The notes beneath the pieces were generated by a model, which saw only the letters and a list, made by a program, of their open reading frames with translations, made no database searches and had not been told where the DNA came from. From positions 1-25,412 of the forward strand of contig CAXKVR010000523.1 of NCBI GenBank assembly GCA_964058845.1: a stretch of DNA of 25,412 bases. Direction: 5' to 3'. Below, in pieces: positions 10,132-20,800 of the stretch. Both the position numbers and the translations under genes were made by a program. Numbering within the stretch: the first letter of the stretch is position 1; each line of letters opens with the position of its first letter. Source of the stretch: Carex sylvatica. Its lineage: Eukaryota > Streptophyta > Magnoliopsida > Poales > Cyperaceae.

Positions 10132-10208
10132 AATAAACATAAATAAAACATAACATAAGTTAGAACAAGTTAACAACCCACAGTATAGATTACAAAACTA
10201 CAAATAAA

Positions 10209-10510
10209 TCATATTTGGGCCATATTTAGGTCATATTCGAGCATATTCGGGCCATATTCGGACATATTCGGTCCATATTCAGACATATTCAGACATTTGA
10301 GCCATATTTTGGCATATTCGGTCTATATTCGGACATATTCAGATTCTTATTCTCTATGCAGAAAAAGTCGGCCGAATAAATCATATGCGGAAAAATATAT
10401 TCGGCCGAATATGTGGCCGAATATTCGAAACCGAATATTGGACCGAATACTCATTTTCTATTCGGATTTCAACTAAATGTAAATATTCGGCTGAATATTC
10501 GGCCGAATAG
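10209..10510. repeat. Right subterminal repeat array of hAT-1 (CATATTCGG family)
   Basis: About twelve copies of CATATTCGG or near variants (TTTGGG, TTCGAG, TTCAGA) lie head-to-tail between 10209 and about 10345, one every 10-13 bases. From about 10368 to 10510 the complement dominates (GGCCGAATA, CCGAATATT), so the arm changes polarity. The pattern fits a dense array of transposase-binding repeats, stronger than in the left arm. Confidence 0.88.
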
Positions 10511-10529
10511 ACTAATTTTTAAAACACTG

Positions 10530-10537
10530 CAAGGACC
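10530..10537. repeat. Right 8-bp target-site duplication of hAT-1 (CAAGGACC)
   Basis: Exact copy of 4985-4992, directly after the terminal CACTG of the hAT. Confidence 0.95.
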
Positions 10538-11217
10538 TTGGCAAACAGATTTTCAAACCGGCTTTGACGATTTCCAGAATATGGAAACACTCCTGGCGTA
10601 TGGTACAGGCCCACAGGCCACAGTACTATGACCCAAAGGGAGTGGACTTCAAGATTGGGGAATTTGGAAACAGCGAAATGCTGTAGTGTTTGAAGACCAA
10701 AGACTGCCTCCGAGGATTTTAGCTAACAGATGCACTGAAGAAATGAAGATGTGGCTCAAATTTTGTTAAACGGAGCGGTACAAGAAGTTAACAAGATGTT
10801 TAAAAGCTTAGGTCTGATGTAAATTTTTCTTCCTTTTCTGGGAACGGATGCTGCTTTTCTATAATGCTTTTCTTATAGAAAAGCAAGGTTATGCTTTTGT
10901 GATCTCAATTATTTAAATTTGTTGAAATTTGTGCATAAAAAAATTTCTTTATAAAGATATGCGAATGAAAAATTTTAAATGATTGAGATCAAAAAAATAT
11001 AATAAGAAAAATTGCAGAGTCGGATCCTCTTTTCTGTTAGTTTTATGCAAAGTCTTGATTTGATGCGAGCTCTGTTTGCTTTACGAAGAATGCGTCTGTG
11101 CACAAAAGATAGTATGAGGCCAAATCATTGGCGCTGGTTGTAATGCTATTTCCTATTAATCCAATTCACTTGTCAGCGACTGGCAAGTTTTCAAAAAAAA
11201 ACAAAAAAAAAAACAAA
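10538..11217 (+). pseudogene. LINE right part: end of ORF2, 3' UTR and A-rich tail
   Basis: LINE coding sequence resumes after the hAT. The first residues (LANRFSNR) end at TGA 10565. A shifted frame from 10656 then gives the conserved C-terminus WGIWKQRNAVVFEDQRLPPR...CTEEMKMWLKFC, with stop TAA 10767-10769. An untranslated region follows, and 11193-11217 is an A-rich tract (A9 C A11 C A3) that fits a LINE poly(A) tail. A hairpin repeat lies inside the 3' UTR. I found no target-site duplication for the LINE. The coding end is secure, the tail assignment is likely. Confidence 0.8.
10851..11035. repeat. Hairpin / MITE-like palindrome in the LINE 3' UTR
   Basis: Two nested inverted repeats. 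GCTTTTCTATAA at 10852 pairs with TTATAGAAAAGC ending near 10885. TGATCTCAATTATTTAAATTT (from about 10900) pairs with AAATTTTAAATGATTGAGATCA ending near 10992. AGAAAAG and CTTTTCT also bracket the larger one (about 10878-11034). This could be a small MITE; no clean target duplication is seen. Confidence 0.55.
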
Positions 11218-11325
11218 TTCAGTAGCTAAACTTGAACATTAACACTCAACAAATTATTAATTAGAATGCAAAAGAATATTGATCATAATTGAATAGTAAG
11301 AACATGTTCGTTTGACGAGAAGGAT
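11218..11325. other. Spacer between LINE tail and right inverted-repeat arm
   Basis: AT-rich, no gene or repeat recognised except TTCGTTTGACGAGAAGGATAA next to the inverted-repeat arm, a motif that looks like a transposon end but has no partner here. Confidence 0.4.
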
Positions 11326-11498
11326 AAATTAGTCATTTCATCTTAAAATAAGAAGATTAATAATAAGTTCAAATAAGAGTTTATAATTAGATTTAAGAAA
11401 TGGGAGATGAGAATGGTGGGTTGATTTCAGTTGGGAAATAAGTAACTTTCAAATTTTGATGAAAAAAATAGATATTTAGAAGTTTTTGATAGGTATAA
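11326..11498 (-). repeat. Right arm of the inverted repeat flanking the TE nest
   Basis: The reverse complement matches 3431-3659, apart from about 55 extra bases in the left arm. Pairing runs from TATACCTATCAAAA at the outer edge to GATGAAATGACTAATTT at the inner edge. Core identity is about 86% by eye. It is the likely remnant of a long-TIR DNA element whose middle now holds the LINE, hAT and copia. Confidence 0.6.
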
Positions 11499-12331
11499 CA
11501 TTAAGTATCCCTAACTTTCATTATTTAAAATTCTAGCTGTATATTTTATTATGGTTCAACATATAAGTTCTTTAAGAGCATCTACAAGACTACCCATTAA
11601 AATTGATTTTAATCATATTCTATCCATATTTATTAAAAATTAACTTTACTCTACCCTACTCTTATCCGTTAATATTATCAAATAACGAACGGTAGCAAAT
11701 GAATAACGAATAATAATTAGTTTTATTATATTTTATAAATTAAACATCAAAAACTCATTTATTTCACACACATGTAATTGTATTTCCAATAAAAAAAATG
11801 TGCAATCAATTTCAGCTAAATTATTTTTTATAAAGGAAGAAAATTCAAAAACACGAATATATATTTAGGTGTGTCGGAATTGAATTGAATATATATTTAG
11901 ATTTTATAATTAATTATATAGGGTAGCAGATATGAAATAGTCATTGCCCATATTCTTATTTATTTGATTAACGAAAAAAAATTTATCCATATTCATATCC
12001 ATACTCAATAAACTAATAAAAAAAAATTTATCCGTACTCATTTTATCGAATAGAATACGGGTTAGATAAACGGCTAAAAAAAGTACCATTGACACCCCCT
12101 AGGCACTAGTAATTCATAATAGTCGCTCTTTACCTATTAAATTTCATCATTGACCATTCTTATTGTTTCATCATATGCATTCATCCTTTTAAATATTAGT
12201 ATCTTTGACCGCATTGATATGTCAAATTATTTAAATTGACGAAGTACGCTTCTAAATGGATCGTGTGAGTAATTGCATGGCTAGCACTTGACCGCCTCCG
12301 TCAAGATACTTGAAATATATATATATATAGA
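11499..12331. other. AT-rich intergenic DNA, no gene recognised
   Basis: No convincing coding sequence. A short imperfect tandem motif, AAAAAAATTTATCC followed by (A/G)TA(T/C)TCAT, occurs at about 11976 and 12020. A (TA)n microsatellite occupies about 12315-12329 at the border of the following MITE. Confidence 0.5.
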
Positions 12332-12740
12332 TAGTACGGCTAATGCGCTTCCTCTAATATATATTGTCTTTAATATATTAACAATATGCTTTTAATCTTC
12401 AAAATCTATCGAATCGGCTTTAAATGACAAATTTAAACCGTTCAAATCAATATTCTTAACGAGAGCTTCATTTTCATATAAAAAAAATTATGTTTCAAAT
12501 TTATTTACTATCAAGTCAAATGGTCAAAATATTAAGGATTTTGTGCACATTTTAATGCATTATTTTGCTCATTTTTTGACCACTTGACTTGAAACTTAAA
12601 TTTTTTTTATATGGAAACGAAGCTCTCGTTAAGAAAATTGGTTTAAATAGTTCGGATTTTTCATTTGAAACCGATTCGATAGATTTTAGAGGCCGAAAGC
12701 ATATTATTGATATACTAATGGAAGCGCGTTAGCCGTACTC
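12332..12740. mobile_element. MITE-A: long-TIR palindromic element, Mutator-like
   Basis: The two halves are inverted copies over about 170 bases each. The ends are AGTACGGCTAATGCGCTTCC (12333 on) and, reverse-complemented, AGTACGGCTAACGCGCTTCC. Conserved inner blocks include AAATCTATCGAATCGG, TTCTTAACGAGAGCTTC and ATATAAAAAAAATT. Flanks are AT microsatellites; the 9 bases outside (ATATATAGA left, ATATATATA right) agree in 8 positions, which is compatible with a 9-bp Mutator-type duplication but cannot be proved in repetitive flanks. No coding capacity. Confidence 0.8.
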
Positions 12741-12752
12741 ATATATATATAT

Positions 12753-13177
12753 GAGGAGGGTTCAAATACACCTAAATTTTTGTGCACCAAAATGCACCTT
12801 ATCTTTCAAATTCTTTTTCTCCATTTTCAAAGTCCGAATAGTCAATCCGAACCATTAGATGCGATCTATATATTAAGATGTACTTGGAGACCAAATTTTA
12901 TATTTTTTGGAATTTTTTTACTATTTATTAAGCCACTTTGAAAATTACTGATTTTATATTTTTTTGGACCATTGGATCAGCGATTTTCAAAGTGGTTTAA
13001 TAAATAGTAAAAAAAAAGTTTAAAAAATGTAAAATTTGGTCTCCAAGCACATCTTAATATATAGATCGCATCTAACGGTTCAGATTGACTGTTTTGACTT
13101 TGAAAACGGAGATAAAAGATATAAAAGATAGGATACATTTGAGTGCACAAAAATTTGGATGCATTTGAACCCTCCTC
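12753..13177. mobile_element. MITE-B: 425-bp long-TIR element, GAGGAGGG family
   Basis: Ends GAGGAGGGTTCAAATACACC and, reverse-complemented on the right, GAGGAGGGTTCAAATGCATC. Inverted similarity continues almost to the centre (for example GATGCGATCTATATATTAAGATGT against its complement, and ACTATTTATTAA against TTAATAAATAGT). The flanks are AT microsatellites, TATATATAT on both sides, consistent with a 9-bp duplication. Same terminal family as the element at 16716-17093. No coding capacity. Confidence 0.87.
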
Positions 13178-14580
13178 TATATATATATATTGCAACGCGA
13201 TTCGAAGTATTTTAATTCATTATTGTTTAAATTTTATCGATTTTTTATGTACAAATAAAAGGGTATAACATTTCAACTTTAATTCGATTAGCATCAAAAT
13301 TTATAAAAAATTACTGATGTATACATTTTTTTTTGGATTAAAACAGTGATTAAACCGGCATAAATTTTTCCAACTAATTAATTGATAATTCTTAATTTCT
13401 ATTAATTACTTGACAATAATATTCTGTCTGTTCAACAAATGCATATTATTATTAACAACACTGATAGTAACAAACTCAAAACGCTATAGCTTATATTTCG
13501 GTCGTGTATAAAAAGCGTATAAGCCAAATTTATTAGTTTTATTGCTTTAGTTTTAATATTTTCGTTATCGACTTGTCATTAAGGATTTAAAGATGAAAAT
13601 GAGTAAGCACGAAATATTCGATGAACACGATCTAGGCCGGCTAAATGAGTCGGGCCATTGACTTTGAGCTAAATTATTGAGTGGGTCAATATTGAGCCGA
13701 GCTCAATTCGAATTCATCTTTTCATAACCGAGTCAATCTGAGCCGAGTCAAGCCCTCCAAGCTTACTCAATATTTTCATCTATTTGAATTTAGCTAGGTT
13801 ACGATCGATATATTATCAAATCATTATATTCATGCATCCATGGAGATTAAAAATTAAAGTATCTGAACTATTAATTTAGGCAAACTGGCGTTGCAGAATT
13901 AGAAGTAATATTTACCTTCATCAAATATATATATATAAAAAATAGATTTAAATGCAAATAATAGTTCGGATATTGTTAATTAGAAGAAATTTTTTAATGT
14001 AAATAATAGATTTATCAGAAGCAATATTTTAAACACAGTACAGATACTCAGATATATACGGAAGCAAAAATACATGATTGCAGTATCCCCTAGTTTAATT
14101 TTCATTGTTGTTGATTAATTTCTTAATTTGTAGCTAGTTATTAAGGTTTAATTGTACTTAATAAAAGAGCAAAGAGAAGGCTCCGCTGGTGTTGTAAATT
14201 AAGTTTGAATTAATGTTGCAAATTAAATTTATTTATCTGGCGACTAAATCAAATTAATTAGTTGTTTCAAATGTACAAATTAAAGATAGATTAAAACAAC
14301 ATCGAATAGACTGAAATTGGCGATCGAGATAATGAAAAGCAAAATATATACATATATTATGTTCATAGTCCAAGGTAGTAGATCTTTTTGGGTTTGAGCC
14401 AAGCTTTGGGTTTGAGCTGAGTTCAGACCGAGCCGAGAGAATTCAATGGACCGAGCCAAGTCGTACTTTATCCTTCAAATTTGAGCTGAGCCGAGTCGGA
14501 CCTTTAATGAAGATTTAATGAGCCGGGCCAAGTTTCGGATTTGAGCCTACCCATTAGCAGGCCCACGATCAAGTATTATC
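13178..14580. other. AT-rich intergenic DNA with two GAGCCGAG motif clusters
   Basis: No gene recognised. Two GC-richer patches stand out: 13630-13775 (GGCCGGCTAAATGAGTCGGG, GAGCCGAGCTC, GAGCCGAGTCAAGCC) and 14390-14570 (GAGCCAAGC, GACCGAGCCGAG, GAGCTGAGCCGAGTCGGAC, GAGCCGGGCC). They look like degenerate repeats of a (T/G)GAGCCGAG(C/T) motif, as in the terminal regions of some plant transposons. No TIR or target duplication could be found. Confidence 0.45.
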
Positions 14581-14803
14581 TTCTGCTATATGTTTTATTC
14601 AACCAAGAATGTGGATTGAAACTGTTGACGCAAATGTAGTCTTCTCATCTTTTTGAATTTTTTTTGTACAAGTTACAGTACGAGTGGACGTAAATATATT
14701 CTGATTCTTTGGAATTGCATGATCCTGTTATTCCAACCTCAAAACAGATGAAGGGGTGGATTTTGAATAACACGATCCCTGTGATTCAAAGATTTACAGT
14801 AGT

Positions 14804-14809
14804 TTTATT
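14804..14809 (-). promoter_or_regulatory. Possible BRCA2 poly(A) signal
   Basis: AATAAA on the minus strand (TTTATT on plus) about 57 bases after the BRCA2 stop. A second AATAAA is at 14594-14599, about 270 bases after the stop. Plant polyadenylation signals are loose, so either, or neither, may be used. Confidence 0.35.
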
Positions 14810-14865
14810 TCCCAAGTAGAATTGCCACCCAAATGCTTCCATTTATATTTTACAGAATTTAGCAT

Positions 14866-17800
14866 TTAGCATTCTTGGCCATTGACCAAGCACAAGACTC
14901 GCTCTCTTAGCCTCTCCATAACCTGTTTAATTGACAAAAATAATTAATTAAACTGACAGATATAGCATTAATGAAACTATGAAACGTATGGCAGCAAAAG
15001 GAAAATGTACACAGAAATGCAGATTGCAGTTCTGAATGTAATTCCTTGTATATTAGAAAATTAACCAAAAGGCATACTACTAATTCTTTCACATAGTATA
15101 CCACCACTTTAGATGTATGGTGGATAGATTCATGTCATAACCTCTCTTTTGCACAATATACACATCTTGAGTGTGTTGTAAATGAAATAGCAGTGATTCA
15201 AGTACTTTGCATTTAAGAAATCAAATGAAAGCGCTTTAGGTGCTTTGAGATAGAGTCAAGTAAAAGCAGCTTCATAGGTTTAAACTTGAACACCAAAACC
15301 CTAACAATTGAAAGCTTTTATCCTTGCTACTTATTAGTTAGTAACATAGTACATGATGGAAATTGATCTTTGTAGTCAATAGTGCTTCATCTACTTCACC
15401 AAAAACCAATATCTTGAATTTAAAGTGATTTAATATTCACTTTGCTTTAACTAATCAAATGCAAGGTGTACAACAATTCTAGACACATGATTTATACCAA
15501 GTACTGTCTATACATCAATGAACTATGCTATAAACGATCTATGCATACCATACAAATTTTTGGGGCAATATAATCCAAGAGGTTTTTGTTTCTCTTTTGT
15601 GGGTAATCATAACGGGTGTAATTTTCAACTGTACCAGTCATTACAGTGTTTAATGTAACCACTAAACTGCAAATCTATGTAATGTTGCAAAAAGATCTCA
15701 AGATGGACTAGAAAGTAACAATTTCAAGATGAAATATTTGTTAGCTTTACTGTACTTAAAGCCTTAAACACTCAGCCTAATTTCTAAAAGATGGTAGCTT
15801 TTCATCTACTAATTAAAATTGTCCATTTGCAAGCACCATAAATCTTTGATACATCTATTGCACTTCACTCGATGTATTAATATTGCATACAAAAGGGCTT
15901 CACTACGTTGATACCATATTTTTTTTGGCAAAAATATGTCATTTAATTTGATCAAATTAGAAGTCTAATTAGATGCATCTTTTAGAAGTAGAGGGGCCTA
16001 AAATAAAATGCAGATAACCGCACAGTTTAGGGGGTATTGAGAGCAGTGCAGTTCTTTTTGCCATATCTTACCAAAGGAGAGCTCTTTGCCCATTTCTCAG
16101 CTGACTTGGCAACATCCTTAAGATGAGATGTATTAGGTAGCTGTGTAGAGAGAGAATAAGTGGAGTAATCTGTTGCCTCAGCCACCCAAATATTTTTTCT
16201 TTGATCTCTAGCACACTTTACGAGGTTTAAGAACCCAACCTAGGCCAAAAAAGGAAAAATAAATAATTGACAACCAGTGACAAGCACATGCATCTGTGCA
16301 TCAAGGATATCGTAACATGTTAGAGGTTTTCCATTTTACACATATTTCGCCATCAAACCATATTTAAGCATCCACGGAGCTCTAAATGACTTAAGCGATT
16401 AACCCCCAAAAAAGTACAGATTTGTATATATTCATAATGACAAAAGGCATTACCAGTACACATATTGCAAGGGTAGGCATAATGTACAAGTGAAAGATCA
16501 AATTAATTATCACAGCTTTATTTTCTAGACCAAGCATCTAAAAAGTGTTTAGTGGCATTTAACACTGGGGTGATCATTTAACAGATCTACAATTAAGCGT
16601 GATAACGCAGATAAATCATGATACCAGCATTTTTTCTTATAAATTCTACTTTCTTTTTTAAAATTTTACAATGTTAAAATTATATATATAACATATACCC
16701 ATACATTATAACATAGAGGAGGGATCCAATTACACCCTTTTTTGGTAACACTGGATTACACCTTATGTTTACAATGTCCAAACGGTCGATCCAAACCGTT
16801 CAATATGATGGATATGTTAAAATGTGATTGCAGATCAAAATTTACATTTTTCTGAATTTTTTTACTATTTATTAAGATGGGTACAAAAATTCAATGGTCT
16901 AAATATAGCAATTTTGTTAAATACTTAATAAATAGTAAAAAAAATCCAAAAAATGTAAAATTTGATCTGCAATCACATTTTAACATATACATCATGTTGA
17001 ATAGTTTGGATCGACTGTTTGGAATTTGAAAACTTTGAAAATGGAGAGTGTAATTCGGTATCACCAAAAAAGGGTGTAATTGGATCCCTCCTCTATAACA
17101 TAATATTATATGAGTTATATCAATTTTAGGTTTCTAACATCATTATCAATATACTAGTTCTTCACCACTACAAGGAATTCTCAAAACAAAATAATATGTA
17201 ATTGATTAATACTTAAAAAATACAAAATCTCAAAGCAAAGTAGCGAAGTAATACTTAATAGTTCAAAACAAACAAACATTAAAATCTGTTAAATCCCTTA
17301 ATGCACTCTTTTAGAGCTAAAATTATCAGCATTTCCCGTCATATGCTTTCTTTCAGATGATTTTAATGCAAGGGGCCCAAATCCATCTAAAAGATGTTCT
17401 TTAAAGGCTTTGGTCTCATTGCAAAAACAAGAAGGGCCAAAGATGAGATTGCATCAATTATGCAAAATGATAAGCGTTTTTAAAGGGTAGAGAGAGAAAA
17501 CTACCGTGCTCCCTTCAAGGGTTTTACTAAATAACTCGAATGAACAATCATCTTCCATAACCGGAGAAAAGAAGCTGACAGCAAGGATGCAACTGCAAAT
17601 TTCTCCTGTTTCTGTACTGAATTTGGACTTGGATCCAGACCCGTCTACAATGAAAACCCATTGCCTCTTTTGTTGACCTGATAAATAAACATCTCCAACA
17701 AGTAGCACCACTGCTGCTAAATCAAATTCACTAAAAAAGAGAAAAAGGCATAATGTCAGTTGCTTTCTTAGCTCAAATACAATTCACAAATTTAATTTGA

Positions 17801-20800
17801 CATCCATGCCTCAGAAATCATCAACGTTTGTTGTTTCCTTTTTTATATCTTGGCCGATGGTTCTTCCTGATAAATTAACTTCTTTTTTCAAGAAAGGTGA
17901 ATTATTCAAATTTCATTGTACAAATGAAAAGATTTTCTATTTTGGCCATTTCCACACAATCCATCAATAATTATAAGGGAGTAAAAAAACAGCAAAGTTA
18001 TTTGGTATTAACGGTACATACTGAAATCACAATAGTATATGTCGGTGTTAGTAAGAACAAAGCACTACCAAGATCTATGAAAGACCACATATACAACACT
18101 TAAGAAACCAAAACAGAAATTATTAATATCCTAACCTTGCTAGAGGTACCTGACCTAAGTTGGACAATGACACAGCTCTGCGAGGTGCAAAAAATGATCT
18201 GTTCATCAATAGAAAAAGAAAAGGAAAAAAAAATGGAATTTTCAGGGACTGAAACAAGTAGGTATATGAAAAAGTTTCCTTATAAATTTATCCCATTTTA
18301 GTCACACAGGCTTCCATATGATTTTTTTAATCATTAACATGTCGAAGATTGCTCTCCAACAATATTACAAGTAATATTCCACATTTAAAAAAGAGTAACG
18401 AATACTATGTATATATAGTTTTTAAATCCAAAAATGTTGTCAAAGAATGATGGTAATACATAAATCAAGAAGCCTAAGGGGTACAAGAGGAGCATGGGAG
18501 TGCATCATATGTGTGAGAATGAGGATAATTTCCTAGATTGCCTTACTCAAAGTGATTAGCTTGTATAGATGACAAGGGTTTCCACATACAAGAGGACCCC
18601 CTAGCTTGCAAATAAAGAATATCACCACCATAGTTTGATGGTACCAGCCCTGTTACATGGTAGATTCCTCCTTCCATCAGATCCATTTTCTGTCAAATAA
18701 ACAAAAAATATTAAACTAGCAATGAACTCAACGAGGAAATAGTTTTGAACCAAAAGATGCCTCCCATAGTGCAAACCCTTTCCCCTACCTTGTCAATGAT
18801 GGTCAAAATCAAGACCAAGGAGGATAGACATTTCCCACTTGTTGCAGAAGTACAAAAGATTCATGTAAACTTGGTATTGAGGTTTTGACAGGATACAAGG
18901 ACTTGCCTAGATGATCAGAATGATGAGCAAGGAGGATATTTAGACATTTCTAGTCTGCTGCAGGGTAAATGAGATTCATGAAACTTTATAGTGTTGAGGT
19001 TGTAAGGATAAAACATGACTACAAGACAATGCGCCCCTAAGCATATTGATAACTAGATAAATAACAAACATAGAAATGTCCCTTGTCACTTGCACATTCA
19101 GAATTAGTTTAAGATAAACAAACTACTTTGGGAGCCAAAGGTAAGTAGGGTTTGATAAAGTATGCACGTAACTAAAATGATCATTTTGCCTCATGCACCT
19201 ATCATTTTGCCTTTCGTTGGATAAAGTACGCTATTTTAACTAATATCCAGTATTATGATCATTTTGCAAAAGTCTATCATTTACAATATGATATAATATT
19301 ATGCCCTTTTTTTTTATTTAAGACATGCACTTAAAGAGCTTAGGATTCTGGTAATGGTTTAATGACATATTTCCTTTGGAGATTGCTACCAGCCCCCAAC
19401 AACAAAAAATAAATTCAAACTTACATTTTTTTCAGTAGGGTTCCATATGGTAATCAGACCTTCCTTATTTCTTGATTTTCCAGATAAGCTTTTAGCACGA
19501 AGACCTACAACCCGTACTTTCATAAAGGGTGAAACATCCCTCGAGCCGAGCCCAGCTTGTTCAAGGGCATTCTCAATTTTCTTAATCAAGTTCTTTTGTT
19601 TAATATCCTTCAAAAAAAAATGAAATAAAGAACTGATAATAATAAAAAGAGGGATTGAAAGAAATTGGCTTAGATATATTTGGGTAGGATTGTAGGAGTT
19701 ATGAGTGCATCCTTGAGAAGTCAGAATCTGCATTGTTATTGTTACTTCTTAAAAATTGAGGAATTGCACAAGAACTTTGGCAACTTCAGCATATTATCAT
19801 ATTTAATAGGGGCTCACACACAAAGTTTCTTATAAAAGAACCTGTTTCTTAGCTTGGTAGGAGGAGAACATCTTGAGCTGTTCTGATGTCATCCCGGCCA
19901 TTAAAATCTCTGGCTCAGCCGATCTCTCTATGAGCTTTGAAATCTTTGCCCCTTCACAAGTTCCATTTAAGTTTGTGTCTGAACAAATCTCTTGTGATTT
20001 CAAAGTTATCTCCTCTGCTAAATTTGATCTCCTATAATAAAAATGTTTTCAGTACAGAGGTTATGAAGAGTTCCAATAAAAACTAATACAATATATCAGA
20101 TTGGGACAATGACACTAGTTTAAAATTAAATAATTGCTTAACTCTGAATAAACAGAATTAGAACATTAAATCAATTAAATGAATATATAAATAAAATAAA
20201 CTTAAAAAGGTAAAAAAAAAAAAAGTCAGACCTCTGGTGATACAGTTGAAGCGCTTTCATTTCCCTTCGCTCAGACCTCACAACAGACCCTCCATTACTA
20301 AGTCTGAAACACACACACATAATGTTCAGTAAAAAAGGATGTACCAACCTAAAGTTTGGATATTTCAGGTAAATAACGAGTATTTTTACTATCCGTACAA
20401 ATGAAATATTGACCAGTAACCTCACCTCTCCTTGTACAGAAGGGGATATATCCTTTTTATCCCGACAAGCGTCAAGGGTATAGTACCACCCGAGCTTCTG
20501 ACGCACCGAAATGCTAGAGGCAGCCCAATTCTTTTACCTATTGTAAACATCTTACGAATTATTACCATTCACTAGAGTTAGGCTTGCAAGCATTTGAAGA
20601 AATAACTAAATGAAAATAAAGAAAAAGATTCATACATAATCCTAGTGATTCATTCCAGCTTGCTCTGTATGTCCCATTTATATGCAACGAAAGGTTGACA
20701 GTTCCAGATGCCTGAAAAATTAAGATGAAGAGAAACTATTAATATATAGAGTTCAAATTTTTGGGTCCTTCAATGCTTATTTGTTTTTCTTAAAAATCTA

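Larger units (their letters stand above)
4993..10529 (+). mobile_element. hAT-1: non-autonomous hAT element, split by a copia retrotransposon
   Basis: The ends are inverted: CAGTGTTTTAATAATATG on the left and, in reverse complement, CAGTGTTTTAAAAATTAG on the right (11 identical terminal bases). Both are bordered by the perfect 8-bp duplication CAAGGACC. Without the nested retrotransposon the element is about 560 bp (4993-5153 plus 10132-10529). No transposase sequence is visible, so it must have been mobilised by a relative. Both arms are dense in ATTCGG/CGAATA motifs, resembling the subterminal repeats to which hAT transposases bind. It inserted in the LINE and was itself entered by copia. 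Orientation is arbitrary. Confidence 0.93.

Noticed and set aside
10209..10345. CRISPR-like array of short repeats
   Set aside because: Unit spacing is 10-13 bases with no unique spacers, the genome is a plant, and the array sits inside a transposon with defined ends.
11910..12095. 61-residue minus-strand frame
   Set aside because: Low-complexity AT-rich repeat translation (DKFFF repeated), no homology recognised.
12977..13195. 72-residue minus-strand frame
   Set aside because: It lies wholly in the MITE-B inverted repeat and AT microsatellite.
2968..14865. A novel host gene or multi-gene system in the GET4-BRCA2 spacer
   Set aside because: Every coding trace belongs to LINE or copia remnants; the rest is AT-rich or transposon-terminal repeat without coding signal.
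19386..19733. 115-residue minus-strand open frame as a separate gene
   Set aside because: Only 19425-19607 is coding (BRCA2 tower/OB2 exon); both ends read into introns past a good acceptor and donor.
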